64,000 nucleotides of DNA, from NCBI GenBank assembly GCA_021806645.1, contig JAJZQX010000001.1:124001-188000 (forward strand). Direction: 5' to 3'. The stretch's first letter is position 1; every line of letters starts with the position of its first letter. The stretch is from Myxococcales bacterium (GTDB taxonomy: Bacteria; Myxococcota; Myxococcia; Myxococcales; Anaeromyxobacteraceae). Shown piece after piece: positions 16,063 to 25,701 of the stretch. The notes below the pieces were generated by a model. That model was not told the DNA's origin. It worked only from the letters and a program-made list of their open reading frames with translations, and searched no databases. A program made the position numbers and the translations under genes.

Positions 16063-16793
16063 CTCGGCACCGGGTCACCGCTTCGCGAGAGGTGGCGCAC
16101 GCCGTCGTCTGTACCGACCAGCACGTCGGTGGCCATGCCGAGGAAGAGCCCATGCGCCACGATGCCCGCCCGCGCGTCGAGCAGCGCGGCCACCTCCCGC
16201 GGATGCGGGATGGGGCCGAACGCGCAGTCGAGGACGAGCTGGCCGTCATCGGTCCGGAAGGGCGCCTTGCCGACCCCGGGTCTCGGTCGCACGCGCGCGC
16301 CCATCGACTCGAGGTAACGGACTTGCGCTTGCCAGCCGAACTCCACGACCTGGACCGGCACCGGCCGGCGCGAGCCGAGGACCGGCGAGGCCTTCGATGC
16401 GTCGATGACGATGATCACCTGGCGGCTGGCCTGCTCGACCATCTTCTCGCGCAGGAAGGCGCCACCGGCGCCCTTGATGAGATTGAACTCCGGATCGACC
16501 TCGTCAGCCCCGTCGATGGTCAGATCGAGCTCCGGGTGGTCGTCCAGCGTTCCGATCCGGATGCCGAGCCGCGCCGCGACCTCGCCCACCTCGCGCGAGC
16601 ACGGCACGGCGGTGATGTCGGACAGGCGTCCCTCCGAGATCCGCTCGGCGAGCCGGGTGATGGCGAACCGGGCGGTGGATCCCGCGCCCAGGCCCACCAC
16701 CATCCCGGGCCGCACCTGATCGACGGCGCCGTCGGCGGCGGCCCGCTTCTGCAGCTCGGCATGGTCCAGCCCGGCGTTGGCCGGCTGGTTCAA
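16059..16793 (-). CDS. rpiA: Ribose-5-phosphate isomerase A
   Basis: Interconverts ribose 5-phosphate and ribulose 5-phosphate. About 244 residues from a TTG start at 16793 that overlaps the gnd stop as TTGA, matching the operon's overlap pattern. Diagnostic motifs are [38 protein letters not shown], and a late GMATDVLVG. The C-terminus has the [21 protein letters not shown] segment. It takes the ribulose 5-phosphate made by the upstream 6-phosphogluconate dehydrogenase. It overlaps the 74-residue gene by 4 bp. Confidence 0.92.
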   Translation of the reverse strand: MNQPANAGLDHAELQKRAAADGAVDQVRPGMVVGLGAGSTARFAITRLAERISEGRLSDITAVPCSREVGEVAARLGIRIGTLDDHPELDLTIDGADEVDPEFNLIKGAGGAFLREKMVEQASRQVIIVIDASKASPVLGSRRPVPVQVVEFGWQAQVRYLESMGARVRPRPGVGKAPFRTDDGQLVLDCAFGPIPHPREVAALLDARAGIVAHGLFLGMATDVLVGTDDGVRHLSRSGDPVPR

Positions 16794-17800
16794 GGCTTCT
16801 CCCGGTGGCCACCGAACGCGCCTCGCATCGCGGAGAGCAGCTTGTCGGCGTAGCCGGACTGGCCGCGCGAGGAGAACCGCTGGTTCAGCGCCGCGCCGAG
16901 GACCGGCGCCGGGACCGACTCGTCGATGGCAGCCTTCAACGTCCAGCGTCCCTCGCCCGAGTCGGACACGCGGCCGGCGAAGCCGGCGAGGTCGGGTCGT
17001 TCGAGCAGCGCGCCGGCGGTCAGGTCCAGGAGCCAGGACGCGATGACGCTGCCACGACGCCAGACCTCGGCGATCTCGCCGACGTCGAATTCGTATTGGT
17101 AGTTCCCGGGCTCGCTGAGCGGCGTGGTCTCGGCATCCTGCTCCCGCCGCTCCACGCCGGCGTTTGCGTGCCGCAGGATGCTCAGACCCTCGGCGTACGA
17201 GGCCATCAGGCCATACTCGATGCCGTTGTGGACCATCTTCACGAAGTGCCCGGCTCCGGCGCCACCGCAGCGCAGGTACCCGCGCTCCGCGGTACCCGCC
17301 TTGGCCTCGCGCCCCGGCGTGCGTGGGGCCGACTCCATGGCCGGGGCGAGCGCCGCGAAGATGGGGTCGAGCTGCTTCACTGGATCGGGCTCTCCGCCAA
17401 TCATCAGGCAGTAGCCACGTTCGAGGCCCCACACGCCACCGCTCGTACCCACGTCGACGTAATGGAGCCCGCGCGCCTCGAGCTGTTTCGCTCGCCGGAT
17501 GTCATCGACGTAGTACGAGTTGCCGCCGTCGAGGACGGTGTCGCCACGGGCAAGACGCGGAGCCAGGTCGTCGATGGTGGCATCCACCACGGCCGCTGGC
17601 ACCATGAGCCAGATGGCCCGGGGCACGGAGAGCTTGGCAACCAGGTCGTCGAGCGAGGCAGCCCCAATCGCGCCTTCCTGCGCCAGCGCGCCGACGGCCT
17701 CGGCCGAGCGGTCGAAGACGACGCACTGATGGCCCGCACGCATCAGCCGCCGCACCATGTTGGCACCCATCCGGCCAAGGCCGATCATCCCGATCTTCAT
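16790..17800 (-). CDS. gnd: 6-phosphogluconate dehydrogenase, decarboxylating, short form
   Basis: Oxidises 6-phosphogluconate to ribulose 5-phosphate and CO2. A protein of 336 residues from ATG 17800, which overlaps the upstream kinase stop (ATGA). The Rossmann motif is [10 protein letters not shown]; then come [26 protein letters not shown], and the catalytic [16 protein letters not shown]. The tail [23 protein letters not shown] is typical of the short, often NAD-preferring GndA/YqeC class rather than the roughly 470-residue enzyme. No zwf or pgl is seen nearby. Confidence 0.92.
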   Translation of the reverse strand: MKIGMIGLGRMGANMVRRLMRAGHQCVVFDRSAEAVGALAQEGAIGAASLDDLVAKLSVPRAIWLMVPAAVVDATIDDLAPRLARGDTVLDGGNSYYVDDIRRAKQLEARGLHYVDVGTSGGVWGLERGYCLMIGGEPDPVKQLDPIFAALAPAMESAPRTPGREAKAGTAERGYLRCGGAGAGHFVKMVHNGIEYGLMASYAEGLSILRHANAGVERREQDAETTPLSEPGNYQYEFDVGEIAEVWRRGSVIASWLLDLTAGALLERPDLAGFAGRVSDSGEGRWTLKAAIDESVPAPVLGAALNQRFSSRGQSGYADKLLSAMRGAFGGHREKP

Positions 17801-18510
17801 GTTGTCCTTCCTTCGCTCACGCGTTCCGGTGTCCGACCCCGCCTGATGGGGTCGACGTTGGCCTCCTGCCAGAGCCGAAAGCCGCCGGCGAACGCGTGGG
17901 CGGTCCTTCCAAGCCGGACGCCCCTGGGCGGTCGACCCAGCCTCTTGGCGTTTCCACCGCCCACGACGACGATGTCCGGCTCCAGCGCCGCGCGCAGCAG
18001 GTCGATCACGGCCCATGCGTGCTTGCGCCACTTCCGTTCGCCGAGGCGCTTCAAGCCGGTGGCACCCACGTAGTCCTCGTAGGTCCGGCCCTTCCGGTAC
18101 GGGAGGTGGGCAAGCTCCATGGGCTCCACTCGGCCGTCCACGATCATCGCCGAGCCGAGCCCGGTGCCCAGACCGAGGAAGAGCATGCGGCCCCCCTGGT
18201 AGCCGCCGAGCGCCTGCATGGCCGCGTCGTTGATGATGCGTACGGGGCGGCCGAACGCCTTGCCGAAGTCGAAGCCGACCCAGCCGTTCCCCAGGTTCCT
18301 GGGCTCCATGGCAATCCTCCCGTGCACCACCAAGCCAGGGTAGCCGATCGAAACAGCGTCATGCGGCCAGTCGGCCGTCAGGCGCTTCACACCCTTCACC
18401 ATCTCGGCCGGTGTCAGCGCTGGCCCGGATTCGAACCGACGCGGCTCGCGTTGGCCCGAGACGAGCACCTTTACGTGCGAGCCACCCACGTCGACGACCA
18501 GCACGTTCAT
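17797..18510 (-). CDS. ppgK: ROK family kinase, polyphosphate-glucokinase-like
   Basis: First clear gene of the sugar operon, 237 residues. The N-terminal phosphate loop is [15 protein letters not shown], the catalytic region is [14 protein letters not shown], and the second phosphate motif is [17 protein letters not shown]. The C-terminal [16 protein letters not shown] and AFAGGFRLW match polyphosphate/ATP glucokinases of the ROK family. The expected role is to make glucose 6-phosphate for the pathway that follows. PpgK identity rather than a generic ROK kinase is moderately supported; the short size and lack of the ROK zinc cysteines fit PpgK. Confidence 0.8.
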   Translation of the reverse strand: MNVLVVDVGGSHVKVLVSGQREPRRFESGPALTPAEMVKGVKRLTADWPHDAVSIGYPGLVVHGRIAMEPRNLGNGWVGFDFGKAFGRPVRIINDAAMQALGGYQGGRMLFLGLGTGLGSAMIVDGRVEPMELAHLPYRKGRTYEDYVGATGLKRLGERKWRKHAWAVIDLLRAALEPDIVVVGGGNAKRLGRPPRGVRLGRTAHAFAGGFRLWQEANVDPIRRGRTPERVSEGRTT

Positions 18511-18857
18511 GGGGAAGATCTTCTTGCAGGCGGGCCCGTGGTGGTGACGACGAGGCGGCGCTCGCGGTTCACGCGGGGTGCACCGTGGACTCGGCCGGCT
18601 CTGCTTCGGAGTGATTCCTGTGGACGCAAACCAACGAGTTCTCGCGCGACATGGCTTCCTCCGGGCTCGGGTTTCGTTCGATTCCAGAACCCTAATGACG
18701 CTGCCTTGAGGCCGCCTTGACGCGGGGCCTTCTTGCTTGGGGCGGCCCTTTTGACGGTTCGCCTTCCAAGGTGGACGCGACCTGGAGGGGAGGCCTGGGC
18801 CGGGGTCGGCGACCTCCAGGGAGGGAGGAAGCGCGGCGCCGGGTTGCTATGGCCGGG
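18511..18857. other. Intergenic region upstream of the sugar operon
   Basis: A 347-bp gap between the ROK kinase start and the end of maf. On the minus strand it contains one well-spaced small reading frame (18569-18652). The rest holds no recognisable gene. A slightly AT-richer stretch near 18670-18700 (around TTCGATTCCAGAACCCTAAT) is the most likely promoter area, but no convincing -35/-10 pair is visible. Confidence 0.5.
18569..18652 (-). CDS. Possible 27-residue leader peptide before the ROK kinase
   Basis: ATG at 18652 is preceded by GGAGGAAGCC, a strong ribosome site for this genome. The frame runs 27 codons (beginning MSRENSLVCVHRNHSE) to TGA 18569-18571, 58 bp before the kinase ATG. 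It could be a regulatory upstream peptide, or the surviving start of a lost gene. Support rests only on the ribosome site and position. Confidence 0.3.
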   Translation of the reverse strand: MSRENSLVCVHRNHSEAEPAESTVHPA

Positions 18858-19430
18858 TCACGTCCGGTCCCAGGGGAGGGGGTGGCCGGCCCGCCGGAGC
18901 AGCGCCAGCGTCTCGTCGAGCGGCAGCCCGATGACGCCGGACACGCTGCCGCGCACGCCGCGGACGAAGGCGCCGAAGAGCCCCTGCACCGCGTAGGCGC
19001 CGGCCTTGTCGAGCGGCTCTCCGCTGGCGACGTACCAGGCGATGACCCGCTCGTCGAGCGGCGCCACCTCCACCGCGGTGGCCACCACCTCGCAGAACTC
19101 CAGCCGCAGCGCCGGGCGCCGGACGCAGACCGCGGTGATCACCTCGTGGGTCCGGCCGGAGAGCAGCCGGAGCATCCGGGCGGCGTCGGCCGGGCCGGCC
19201 GGCTTGCCGAGGATCTGGCCGTCCACCGCCACGGTGGTGTCGGCGGCCAGCACCAGCTCGCCGTCCACCGCCCGCGCCTTGGCCAGCGCCACCCGCCGGA
19301 CGTAGTCGGACGGGGCCTCTCCGTGGTGGACCGACTCGTCGGCGTGGGCGGGGCGGACCTCGAGCGTGAAGCCGAGCCCGCCGAGCAGCTCGCGGCGGCG
19401 CGGGCTCGAGGAGGCGAGCGTCAGGATCAT
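18858..19430 (-). CDS. maf: Maf-family nucleotide pyrophosphatase
   Basis: A protein of 190 residues of the Maf/YhdE house-cleaning family, which hydrolyses non-canonical or canonical NTPs such as dTTP/UTP to the monophosphate. Marks are the N-terminal [29 protein letters not shown] with the catalytic aspartate, and the later [12 protein letters not shown] and [11 protein letters not shown]. It was first described as a septum-formation inhibitor. It lies 24 bp after the PpiD-like foldase on the same strand and is probably cotranscribed with it. Confidence 0.92.
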   Translation of the reverse strand: MILTLASSSPRRRELLGGLGFTLEVRPAHADESVHHGEAPSDYVRRVALAKARAVDGELVLAADTTVAVDGQILGKPAGPADAARMLRLLSGRTHEVITAVCVRRPALRLEFCEVVATAVEVAPLDERVIAWYVASGEPLDKAGAYAVQGLFGAFVRGVRGSVSGVIGLPLDETLALLRRAGHPLPWDRT

Positions 19431-19454
19431 GGCGTCGGCGCGGCCAGTTGCCGA

Positions 19455-21020
19455 CTAGTTGGACTCGGGCTGGACAGGACCCGCGGCCAGCGCCGGGTTG
19501 ACCTCGACCTTGGCCGCCTCGCGCAGCTGCTTCAGCCAGGCGGCCTGCACCTGCGACTCGCGCCGGTTGCGCAGCCGGGTGGCCACGTCGGCCTTCTGGG
19601 CCTCGAACCGCGAGGCTTCCGGCTGCTCGCGCTTCTCGACCACCGCCACCACCGGCCCCTGGGCCGAGGAGAAGATGGTGGGGAGCGGCTTGCCGACCGT
19701 GCCGGCCATGGCCGCGGCGGCCAGCCCGGGGACGTTGCCGAGCTTCGGCAGGTAGGCGGCCTCGGCGCCGAAGAGGCCGGTCGACTCGGCGGCCACCACC
19801 ATGCCGCCCAGCTTGACCACCCTCTTGCCGGGGGCCTCGGCCGGGAAGAGGGAGGTGAGCGACTGGCCGCCCAGCACTGCCGCCAGGGCCAACCGGCTCC
19901 GCTCGGCGACCAGGGCGGCGGCGCGGTCCTCGACCAGCAGCTCGGCGGCGATCTGGAGCCGGGCCGCCTCGAGCGAGACCTGGCGGGCCTCGACCACCTC
20001 GTCCGCCTTGATGAGGTGGAAGCCGGAGCTGGTGCGGACCGGAGCCGAGACCTGGCCGGGCTTGAGCGCCATGGCGGCGTCGGCGAACGGCTTCTCGACC
20101 AGCGCCTCGCTGATGAAGCCGAGGTCGCCGCCGCGCTCCCTGGTGTTCTGGTCCTCGGAGCCCTGCGCGGCCACCTTGGCGAAGTCCTCGCCCTTCCGCA
20201 GGCGGGCCGCCAGCGCCTCGATCCGGGCGCGGGCCGCCGCCTCGTCGCCGCCGGGGGGCACCTTCACGAGGATGTGGCGGGCCTTCACCTTCTTGGGCTG
20301 GTCGAAGCGGGCCGGGTTCTCCTTCCAGAACTTCTCGATGCGCGGCCCATGGCTGGCGGCGAAAGCCGCGACCTCGGCCGTGGACGGCTTCTTCACCTCG
20401 ATGCGGGCGCCGGCCAGCGGGAAGCGGACGAAGGTGAGCGAGGCGCGGTCATGCTCGGCCGACCAGGCCGCCTTGACCTCGGCGTCCGAGACCTTCACCG
20501 TCTCGCGCAGCCCGGCCAGCATCCGCTGGTAGAGCAGGTCCTCGCGCAGCACCGTCTCGAAGCGGGACTCCGAGCCGTAGGCGCTGGCGACCGCGCGCTT
20601 GTACCCCTCGCGGTCGAACTTGCCGTCGGTCTGGAAGCCGGGGATCTCGAGGATGGTGCGAGCCAGCTCCCCGTCGGAGATGGCCAGTCCCTGCTTGCGG
20701 GCCTCGGCCACCACCAGCGCCCGATCGACCACCTGGTCGATGGCGATCTTGGAGAGCCCGAGCTGCTCGGCCAGCTCGCGCGAGAAGCCCTGGCCGGCCT
20801 GCTGCTGGAAGTTGCGCAGCAGGTTGCCGTAGGCTCGCTGGTACTCGGTCACCGAGACCGTCTCGCCGTTCACCCGGGCGGCCCAGGCCGGCGCCTGGCC
20901 GCCGGAGCAGCCCTTGTCGAAGGAACCGGGCCCGAAGCTGACCACGAAGACGATGATGATCGCGAACAGGAAGACATAGGTGATGATGCCGCCCTTGTTC
21001 GCTCTGAGGTTGTCCAGCAT
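19455..21020 (-). CDS. ppiD: PpiD/SurA-type membrane-anchored peptidyl-prolyl isomerase
   Basis: A protein of 521 residues. One N-terminal membrane anchor (IITYVFLFAIIIVFVVSFG) is followed by a SurA_N-like helical chaperone domain (ARVNGETVSVTEYQRAYGNL through about 190). A parvulin domain starts near VKARHILVKVPP (about 245-340), with GGDLGFISEALVEKPF and SGFHLIKADE. A second helical domain ends the protein. It helps outer-membrane and periplasmic proteins fold after translocation. It is divergent from mreC, with a 123-bp shared upstream region. Confidence 0.88.
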   Translation of the reverse strand: MLDNLRANKGGIITYVFLFAIIIVFVVSFGPGSFDKGCSGGQAPAWAARVNGETVSVTEYQRAYGNLLRNFQQQAGQGFSRELAEQLGLSKIAIDQVVDRALVVAEARKQGLAISDGELARTILEIPGFQTDGKFDREGYKRAVASAYGSESRFETVLREDLLYQRMLAGLRETVKVSDAEVKAAWSAEHDRASLTFVRFPLAGARIEVKKPSTAEVAAFAASHGPRIEKFWKENPARFDQPKKVKARHILVKVPPGGDEAAARARIEALAARLRKGEDFAKVAAQGSEDQNTRERGGDLGFISEALVEKPFADAAMALKPGQVSAPVRTSSGFHLIKADEVVEARQVSLEAARLQIAAELLVEDRAAALVAERSRLALAAVLGGQSLTSLFPAEAPGKRVVKLGGMVVAAESTGLFGAEAAYLPKLGNVPGLAAAAMAGTVGKPLPTIFSSAQGPVVAVVEKREQPEASRFEAQKADVATRLRNRRESQVQAAWLKQLREAAKVEVNPALAAGPVQPESN

Positions 21021-21143
21021 GGGCCCTTCGGCTCCTGTGACGGCGTGGCGTGGGAGAATTCGGCGCCCGGGGGCACCGGAAGGTTGATGAACCTAGTCGA
21101 CAGTCGCTAAAATGCAAGGGATTTTGCCCCAGTCGGAGACCTC

Positions 21144-22019
21144 GTGCTGTCCCTCCTTCGCCGGTACCGCGACCTGATCCTCGTCGCGATCCTGCTCCTC
21201 TTCCCGCTGGCCGTCTTCTTCGCGAACGCGAAGAAGCCGAGCCAGCTCTCGCGCGTCGACCGCGCCGTGCTCTCGCTCACCGCGCCGCTCGAGAAGGCGG
21301 TGGGGGCGGTGGTGGTCGGATCTCTCGAGGCGTGGCACGGCTACGTGGCGCTGCGCGGGTCGCGCCGGCTCGCCGCCGGGCTGGTGAAGGCGAACCAGGC
21401 CCTCCAGCTCCAGGTGCAGGAGCTCGAGCACGAGGCCGGCGAGAACGATCGGCTGCGACGCTTGCTGGCGCTGGCGGAGACGGGCCCGCCTCGCAGCTAC
21501 ACGGGCGCGCGGGTCATCGGAGTCCGGGCCGAACCTTCGGGGCTCCAGCTCATCACCCTCGACAAGGGGAGCGACGACGGACTCTCGCGCGGGATGCCCG
21601 TGATCACCGCCGAGGGCGTGCTGGGGCGCGTCCACTCCACCACCGGCGGCAGCGCCGACGTCCTGCTCGCCATCGACCGCAACTCCTCCATCGCGGTCCG
21701 GGTGGAGCGGACGCGGGCGCGCGCCAACGTGCGCGGTCTCGGCCACCCTGGGTTGGCGCGGCTCGACTACGCGGTACGGAGCGAGGACGTCATCGAGGGC
21801 GACCTGCTGGTCACCTCGGGCACGGACGCGGTCTTCCCCGCCGGGCTGCCGGTGGGGCGGGTCACCCGGTTGCAGCGGGCGGCGCACGGCCTGTTCCTCG
21901 AGGGCTCGGTCATTCCCAGCGTGGACCCGACGCGGGCCGAGGACGTGCTGGTGATCACCTCCGGCGCCCGTGACCGCGATCTGCCGCCGGCCTTGCCGGC
22001 GCCGGGGACGGCCAGGTGA
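21144..22019 (+). CDS. mreC: Rod shape-determining protein MreC
   Basis: A protein of 291 residues from GTG 21144. One N-terminal membrane span (LILVAILLLFPLAVFFA), a coiled coil (about 80-115, LVKANQALQLQVQELEHEAGENDRL is the centre), then the double beta-barrel domain with LDKGSDDGLSRGMPVIT, GVLGRVHSTTGGSADV, GDLLVTSGTDAVFPAGLPVG. It scaffolds the elongasome in the periplasm. First gene of an mreC-mreD-mrdA-rodA operon; no mreB is adjacent. It overlaps mreD by 4 bp. Confidence 0.93.
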   Translation: MLSLLRRYRDLILVAILLLFPLAVFFANAKKPSQLSRVDRAVLSLTAPLEKAVGAVVVGSLEAWHGYVALRGSRRLAAGLVKANQALQLQVQELEHEAGENDRLRRLLALAETGPPRSYTGARVIGVRAEPSGLQLITLDKGSDDGLSRGMPVITAEGVLGRVHSTTGGSADVLLAIDRNSSIAVRVERTRARANVRGLGHPGLARLDYAVRSEDVIEGDLLVTSGTDAVFPAGLPVGRVTRLQRAAHGLFLEGSVIPSVDPTRAEDVLVITSGARDRDLPPALPAPGTAR

Positions 22020-22525
22020 AGCCGGCGATCCACGCGGTGCTGGCGCTGGCGCTGGCCAGCTTGCAGGCGGCCCTGCTCAGCCACGTGGGCGGTGGCGCCT
22101 TCACGCTCTGCCTGCCGGTGGTGCTGCTGGTCCACCTGGCGCTCACCGCCGAGCTGGTCGAGGGCAGCGTGGCCGCGGCAGCGGTCGGCTACGTCCTCGA
22201 CGTGGCCGGCGGCGGCACCAAGGGGCTGCTCACCTCGCTGGCGGTCGCCACCTTCCTCGCCGTCCGGGTCATCCGCATGGCCGTCGAGGTGCGCGGCTGG
22301 GCGCCCTTCGCCGCGCTCAGCGGGCTGGCCGCCTTCGGCCTCACCACCGGGTCGCTGGCCATCTCCCGCTCCGTCTCGCCGGTCCAGCTGCGGCCGTCCT
22401 GGGAGCTGCTGCCCCGGGTCGCGCTGGCGGCGCTGCTCACCGCGCTGGTGGCGCCGCTCCTGCTCTGGGGGCTGCGCCGGCTCGACGCCGCCCTGGGCGA
22501 GCAGGCGTCGGAGTTCGCCCCGTAG
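22016..22525 (+). CDS. mreD: Rod shape-determining protein MreD
   Basis: A small inner-membrane protein of 169 residues with about five hydrophobic helices (for example HAVLALALASLQAALLSH, LCLPVVLLVHLALTAEL, VALAALLTALVAPLLLWGL), as expected for MreD. Starts at the GTG that overlaps the mreC stop. It links the MreC scaffold to PBP2/RodA, both of which are encoded next. Confidence 0.85.
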   Translation: MKPAIHAVLALALASLQAALLSHVGGGAFTLCLPVVLLVHLALTAELVEGSVAAAAVGYVLDVAGGGTKGLLTSLAVATFLAVRVIRMAVEVRGWAPFAALSGLAAFGLTTGSLAISRSVSPVQLRPSWELLPRVALAALLTALVAPLLLWGLRRLDAALGEQASEFAP

Positions 22526-22531
22526 GGCGCC

Positions 22532-24556
22532 ATGTCGATCCTCCCCACCACGACGGGCGGCGCGGTGCAGCGCGAGTTCAGGCCGAGGCTGGCCTGGGCC
22601 ACCATCGTCGTCGTCGCCGTCTTCCTGACGCTGCTGGCCCGGCTCTTCCAGCTGCAGATCATCCGCGGCGACGAGCTGAAGGGGAAGGCGGACGAGAACT
22701 ACGTCAAGGAGCTGCGCGTCCCGGCCGACCGCGGCCAGATCCTCGATCGCAACCACCAGGTGCTGGTCGACTCACGTCCCAGCTTCAACGTCACGTTGAC
22801 CCCGTTCTACTGCGGCAAGCAGTGCGGGGAGATCGTCGCCCGGCTGGCGTCCCTGCTCTCGCTGGCGCCCGAGGAGGTGGAGCGGGCCACCTCGCAGCTG
22901 ACCGGGGCGCGCAAGCTGGAGCGGTTCCGCCCGTTCACGGTGAAGGTGGACGTGAAGCGGGAGGAGCTCGACGTGCTGGAGGCCAACGCCATGGACTTGC
23001 CGGGCGTCGACGTCCAGCCCATGCCCCACCGCAGCTACCGCTACGGCGCGATGGGCGGCCACCTCATCGGCTACACCAACGAGGTCGGCCCCGACGAGCT
23101 GCGCCGGCTCAACGACGAGCTGGCGCATGGCGGCAGGCCGCAGGGGCCCTACCTCCTCGGCGACTACACCGGGCGGAGCGGGCTGGAGAAGCGCTTCGAG
23201 CGCGAGCTTCGCGGCGTGGACGGCAAGCGGCGCATCGCCGTGGACGCCAAGGGGCGGGAGAAGGAGGGCGAATTCATCGCCGATGAGAACCGGTTCGTCC
23301 CGGCCAGGCCAGGGCGCAACCTCGTGCTCTCGCTCGACTGGCGGCTGCAGACGCTGGCCGAGAAGTCATTCCCGGCCGTCGCCGGCGTGGTGCTGGCCAT
23401 GGACGCCAAGACCGGCTTCCTGCTGGCGCTGGTCGATCGCCCGGCGCCCGACCCCAACAAGATGTCGGGGCGCATCAGCGCCGCCGAGCTGGCCAAGATC
23501 CACGACGACCCGCTCCAGCCCGAGCTCTTCCGCGCCATCCAGCAGCACTACCACCCCGGCTCCACCTTCAAGGCCGTCACCTCCATCGCGGCGCTGGAGG
23601 AGGGGTTCTACCGGCCCGACACGGTGGTCAACTGCCCGGGCCACTTCAACATGGGCTCGGCGCGCTGGCGCTGCGACAAGGAGGCCGGGCACGGCGCCGT
23701 CGACTTCACCCACGCGCTCGGGGCCAGCTGCGACGTCTTCTACTACCAGGCCGGGGCGCAGATGGGGGCCGACCTGATCGCCAAGTGGGGGCGCAAGCTC
23801 GGGCTCGGCGCGCCGACCGGCTTCGACGTCGGCGGCGAGGTGCCGGGCGTCATCCCCGACGTGGCCTGGCACGACGCGCGGATCCCGGGCGGCTACCAGA
23901 AGGGCATGGCGGTCAACCTGGCCATCGGCCAGGGGGACGTGAACGTGACGCCGATGCAGCAACTGGTCCTCTACGGCGCGCTGGCCACTGGCATCATCTG
24001 GAAGCCGCAGGTGGTGCGCCGCGTCGAGGACGTCGACGGCAAGGTGCTGCAGGAGTTCGCGCCGCAGGAGCGGGGGCGGCTGGACTTGAAGCCGTCCACT
24101 CGTGAGACCGTGCTGAAGGGGCTGCTGGCGGCGGTGAACCAGCCCTATGGCACCGCCTACTACCTGCGGCTCCCCGACTTGCAGATGGCCGGCAAGACCG
24201 GCACGGCCCAGGTGGTGAAGATGGGAGCGCGGCGCCTGCGCGCCGACCAGGTCGCCTACTTCGAGCGCGACCACGCCTGGTTCGCCGTCTTCGCTCCCGC
24301 CGAGGACCCGCAGATCGTCGTGGTGGTGCTCAACGAGCACTCCGGTTTCGGCTCCACCAACGCCGCCCCCACCGCCGTGGAGCTGGTCAAGGCGTACTTC
24401 AGGTTGAAGGCGAAGGACGAGGCTGAGCGGGCCGCGCCGGCTGGCGAGGCGCCCGTCGCCCCGCCACGGGCCTCTCCGCCCCCGGCCACGCCCGGGCGCG
24501 GCGAAAGGCCCAGGCTCGGGGCGCTGGCGCCTCGCCGAGTAGAAGACCGTGGCTGA
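22532..24556 (+). CDS. mrdA: Penicillin-binding protein 2 (elongasome transpeptidase)
   Basis: A protein of 674 residues that cross-links peptidoglycan during side-wall growth. One N-terminal membrane span (about 22-42) is followed by the dimerisation domain with PADRGQILDRN near 64-74. The transpeptidase motifs are HPGSTFK (Ser344), the SxN-position triad SCD (399-401), and AGKTGTAQ (Lys555). The C-terminal 45 residues are a Pro/Ala-rich tail beyond the usual family end. It sits 6 bp after mreD; its end overlaps rodA by 8 bp. Confidence 0.94.
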   Translation: MSILPTTTGGAVQREFRPRLAWATIVVVAVFLTLLARLFQLQIIRGDELKGKADENYVKELRVPADRGQILDRNHQVLVDSRPSFNVTLTPFYCGKQCGEIVARLASLLSLAPEEVERATSQLTGARKLERFRPFTVKVDVKREELDVLEANAMDLPGVDVQPMPHRSYRYGAMGGHLIGYTNEVGPDELRRLNDELAHGGRPQGPYLLGDYTGRSGLEKRFERELRGVDGKRRIAVDAKGREKEGEFIADENRFVPARPGRNLVLSLDWRLQTLAEKSFPAVAGVVLAMDAKTGFLLALVDRPAPDPNKMSGRISAAELAKIHDDPLQPELFRAIQQHYHPGSTFKAVTSIAALEEGFYRPDTVVNCPGHFNMGSARWRCDKEAGHGAVDFTHALGASCDVFYYQAGAQMGADLIAKWGRKLGLGAPTGFDVGGEVPGVIPDVAWHDARIPGGYQKGMAVNLAIGQGDVNVTPMQQLVLYGALATGIIWKPQVVRRVEDVDGKVLQEFAPQERGRLDLKPSTRETVLKGLLAAVNQPYGTAYYLRLPDLQMAGKTGTAQVVKMGARRLRADQVAYFERDHAWFAVFAPAEDPQIVVVVLNEHSGFGSTNAAPTAVELVKAYFRLKAKDEAERAAPAGEAPVAPPRASPPPATPGRGERPRLGALAPRRVEDRG

Positions 24557-25667
24557 CGTCTCGCTCACCGCCGCCACCGAGCGGCGCCGGCTCGACCTGT
24601 TCCCCTGGCACGTGGCGGTGGCGGTGGTCCTCATCTGCCTGCTCGGGGTCTGGAACCTGGCCTCGGCGTCCCGCTCCGCCCACTCGCCGGTCTGGATGGC
24701 GCAGGCCTGGTTCATGGCGGCCGGGGCCGTGCTGGCCCTGCTGGTCACGCTCTTCGACCACCGCAACTACCAGCGGCTGGCCTGGGTCTTCTACGCGCTG
24801 GTGCTGCTGCTGCTCGTGCTGGTGCTCGTGAAGGGGCGGGTGGTGATGGGGGCGCGCCGCTGGATCGGCGTCGGCTCGCTCAACTTGCAGCCCTCCGAGC
24901 TGGCCAAGATCGCGGTGATCATGGCGCTGGCCAGCTGGTTCAACTTCGACGAGGAGCGGCGCAAGACGCCGCGCGGCCTGATGGGCATGGTGATCCCGCT
25001 CGGCATCACCTTCCTGCCGGCCGCGCTCATCCTCCGCCAGCCCGACCTCGGCACCGCGCTGGTGGTGGTGGCCATCGGCGGGACCATGCTGCTCTTCTCG
25101 CGGATCCGCTGGCGGACCCTCGGCCTGATCGCCGCCTTCGCCGCGGCCGGTGCCATGTTCGCCTACCCCCACCTGAAGCCGTACCAGAAGAAGCGGGTGG
25201 AGTCGTTCCTCGACCCGGAAGGCGACGCGCTGGGCGCCGGCTACCACGCCATGCAGTCGAAGATCGCGGTCGGTTCGGGGCAGGGGCTCGGCAAGGGCTG
25301 GGGGCAGGGGACGCAGACCATGCTGTCGTTCCTGCCCGAGCAGCACACCGATTTCATCTTCTCGGTCTGGGCCGAGGAGCACGGCTTCGTCGGCAGCCTG
25401 CTGCTCCTGGCGCTCTACTTCTGGCTGGTCGCCGCCGCGGTGGACATCGCCGGCAACGCGCGAGATCGCTTCGGCCACTTCCTGGCGGTGGGGGTCACCG
25501 CGTTGCTCTTCTGGCAGATGACCATCAACATCGGGATGGTCACCGGCGTGCTGCCGGTGGTGGGCGTGACGCTCCCGCTCATGAGCTACGGCGGCTCCTC
25601 GGTGATCTCGGTCTTCCTCGGGCTCGGCCTCCTGCTCAACGTGGCCATGAGACGATTCGTGAACTAG
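24549..25667 (+). CDS. rodA: RodA peptidoglycan glycosyltransferase (SEDS family)
   Basis: A polytopic SEDS protein of 372 residues that polymerises lipid II together with PBP2. Marks are ASWFNFDEE, LRQPDLGTALVVV (containing the essential aspartate region), ESFLDPEGDALGAGYHAMQS, SFLPEQHTDFIFSVWAEE and the terminal LPLMSYGGSSV. About ten membrane helices can be counted. Starts at GTG 24549 inside the last codons of mrdA, consistent with a fixed stoichiometry. Confidence 0.94.
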   Translation: MADVSLTAATERRRLDLFPWHVAVAVVLICLLGVWNLASASRSAHSPVWMAQAWFMAAGAVLALLVTLFDHRNYQRLAWVFYALVLLLLVLVLVKGRVVMGARRWIGVGSLNLQPSELAKIAVIMALASWFNFDEERRKTPRGLMGMVIPLGITFLPAALILRQPDLGTALVVVAIGGTMLLFSRIRWRTLGLIAAFAAAGAMFAYPHLKPYQKKRVESFLDPEGDALGAGYHAMQSKIAVGSGQGLGKGWGQGTQTMLSFLPEQHTDFIFSVWAEEHGFVGSLLLLALYFWLVAAAVDIAGNARDRFGHFLAVGVTALLFWQMTINIGMVTGVLPVVGVTLPLMSYGGSSVISVFLGLGLLLNVAMRRFVN

Positions 25668-25701
25668 TGCCCCGCACCATCGACGTCCACCGGAGACCGG
25701 C

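Noticed and set aside
18421-18445. A GGTTCGAATCC-like T-loop on the minus strand, suggesting a tRNA gene
   Set aside because: It lies inside the ROK kinase reading frame (encoding RFESGP); no acceptor stem, anticodon arm or flanking pairing fits a tRNA.
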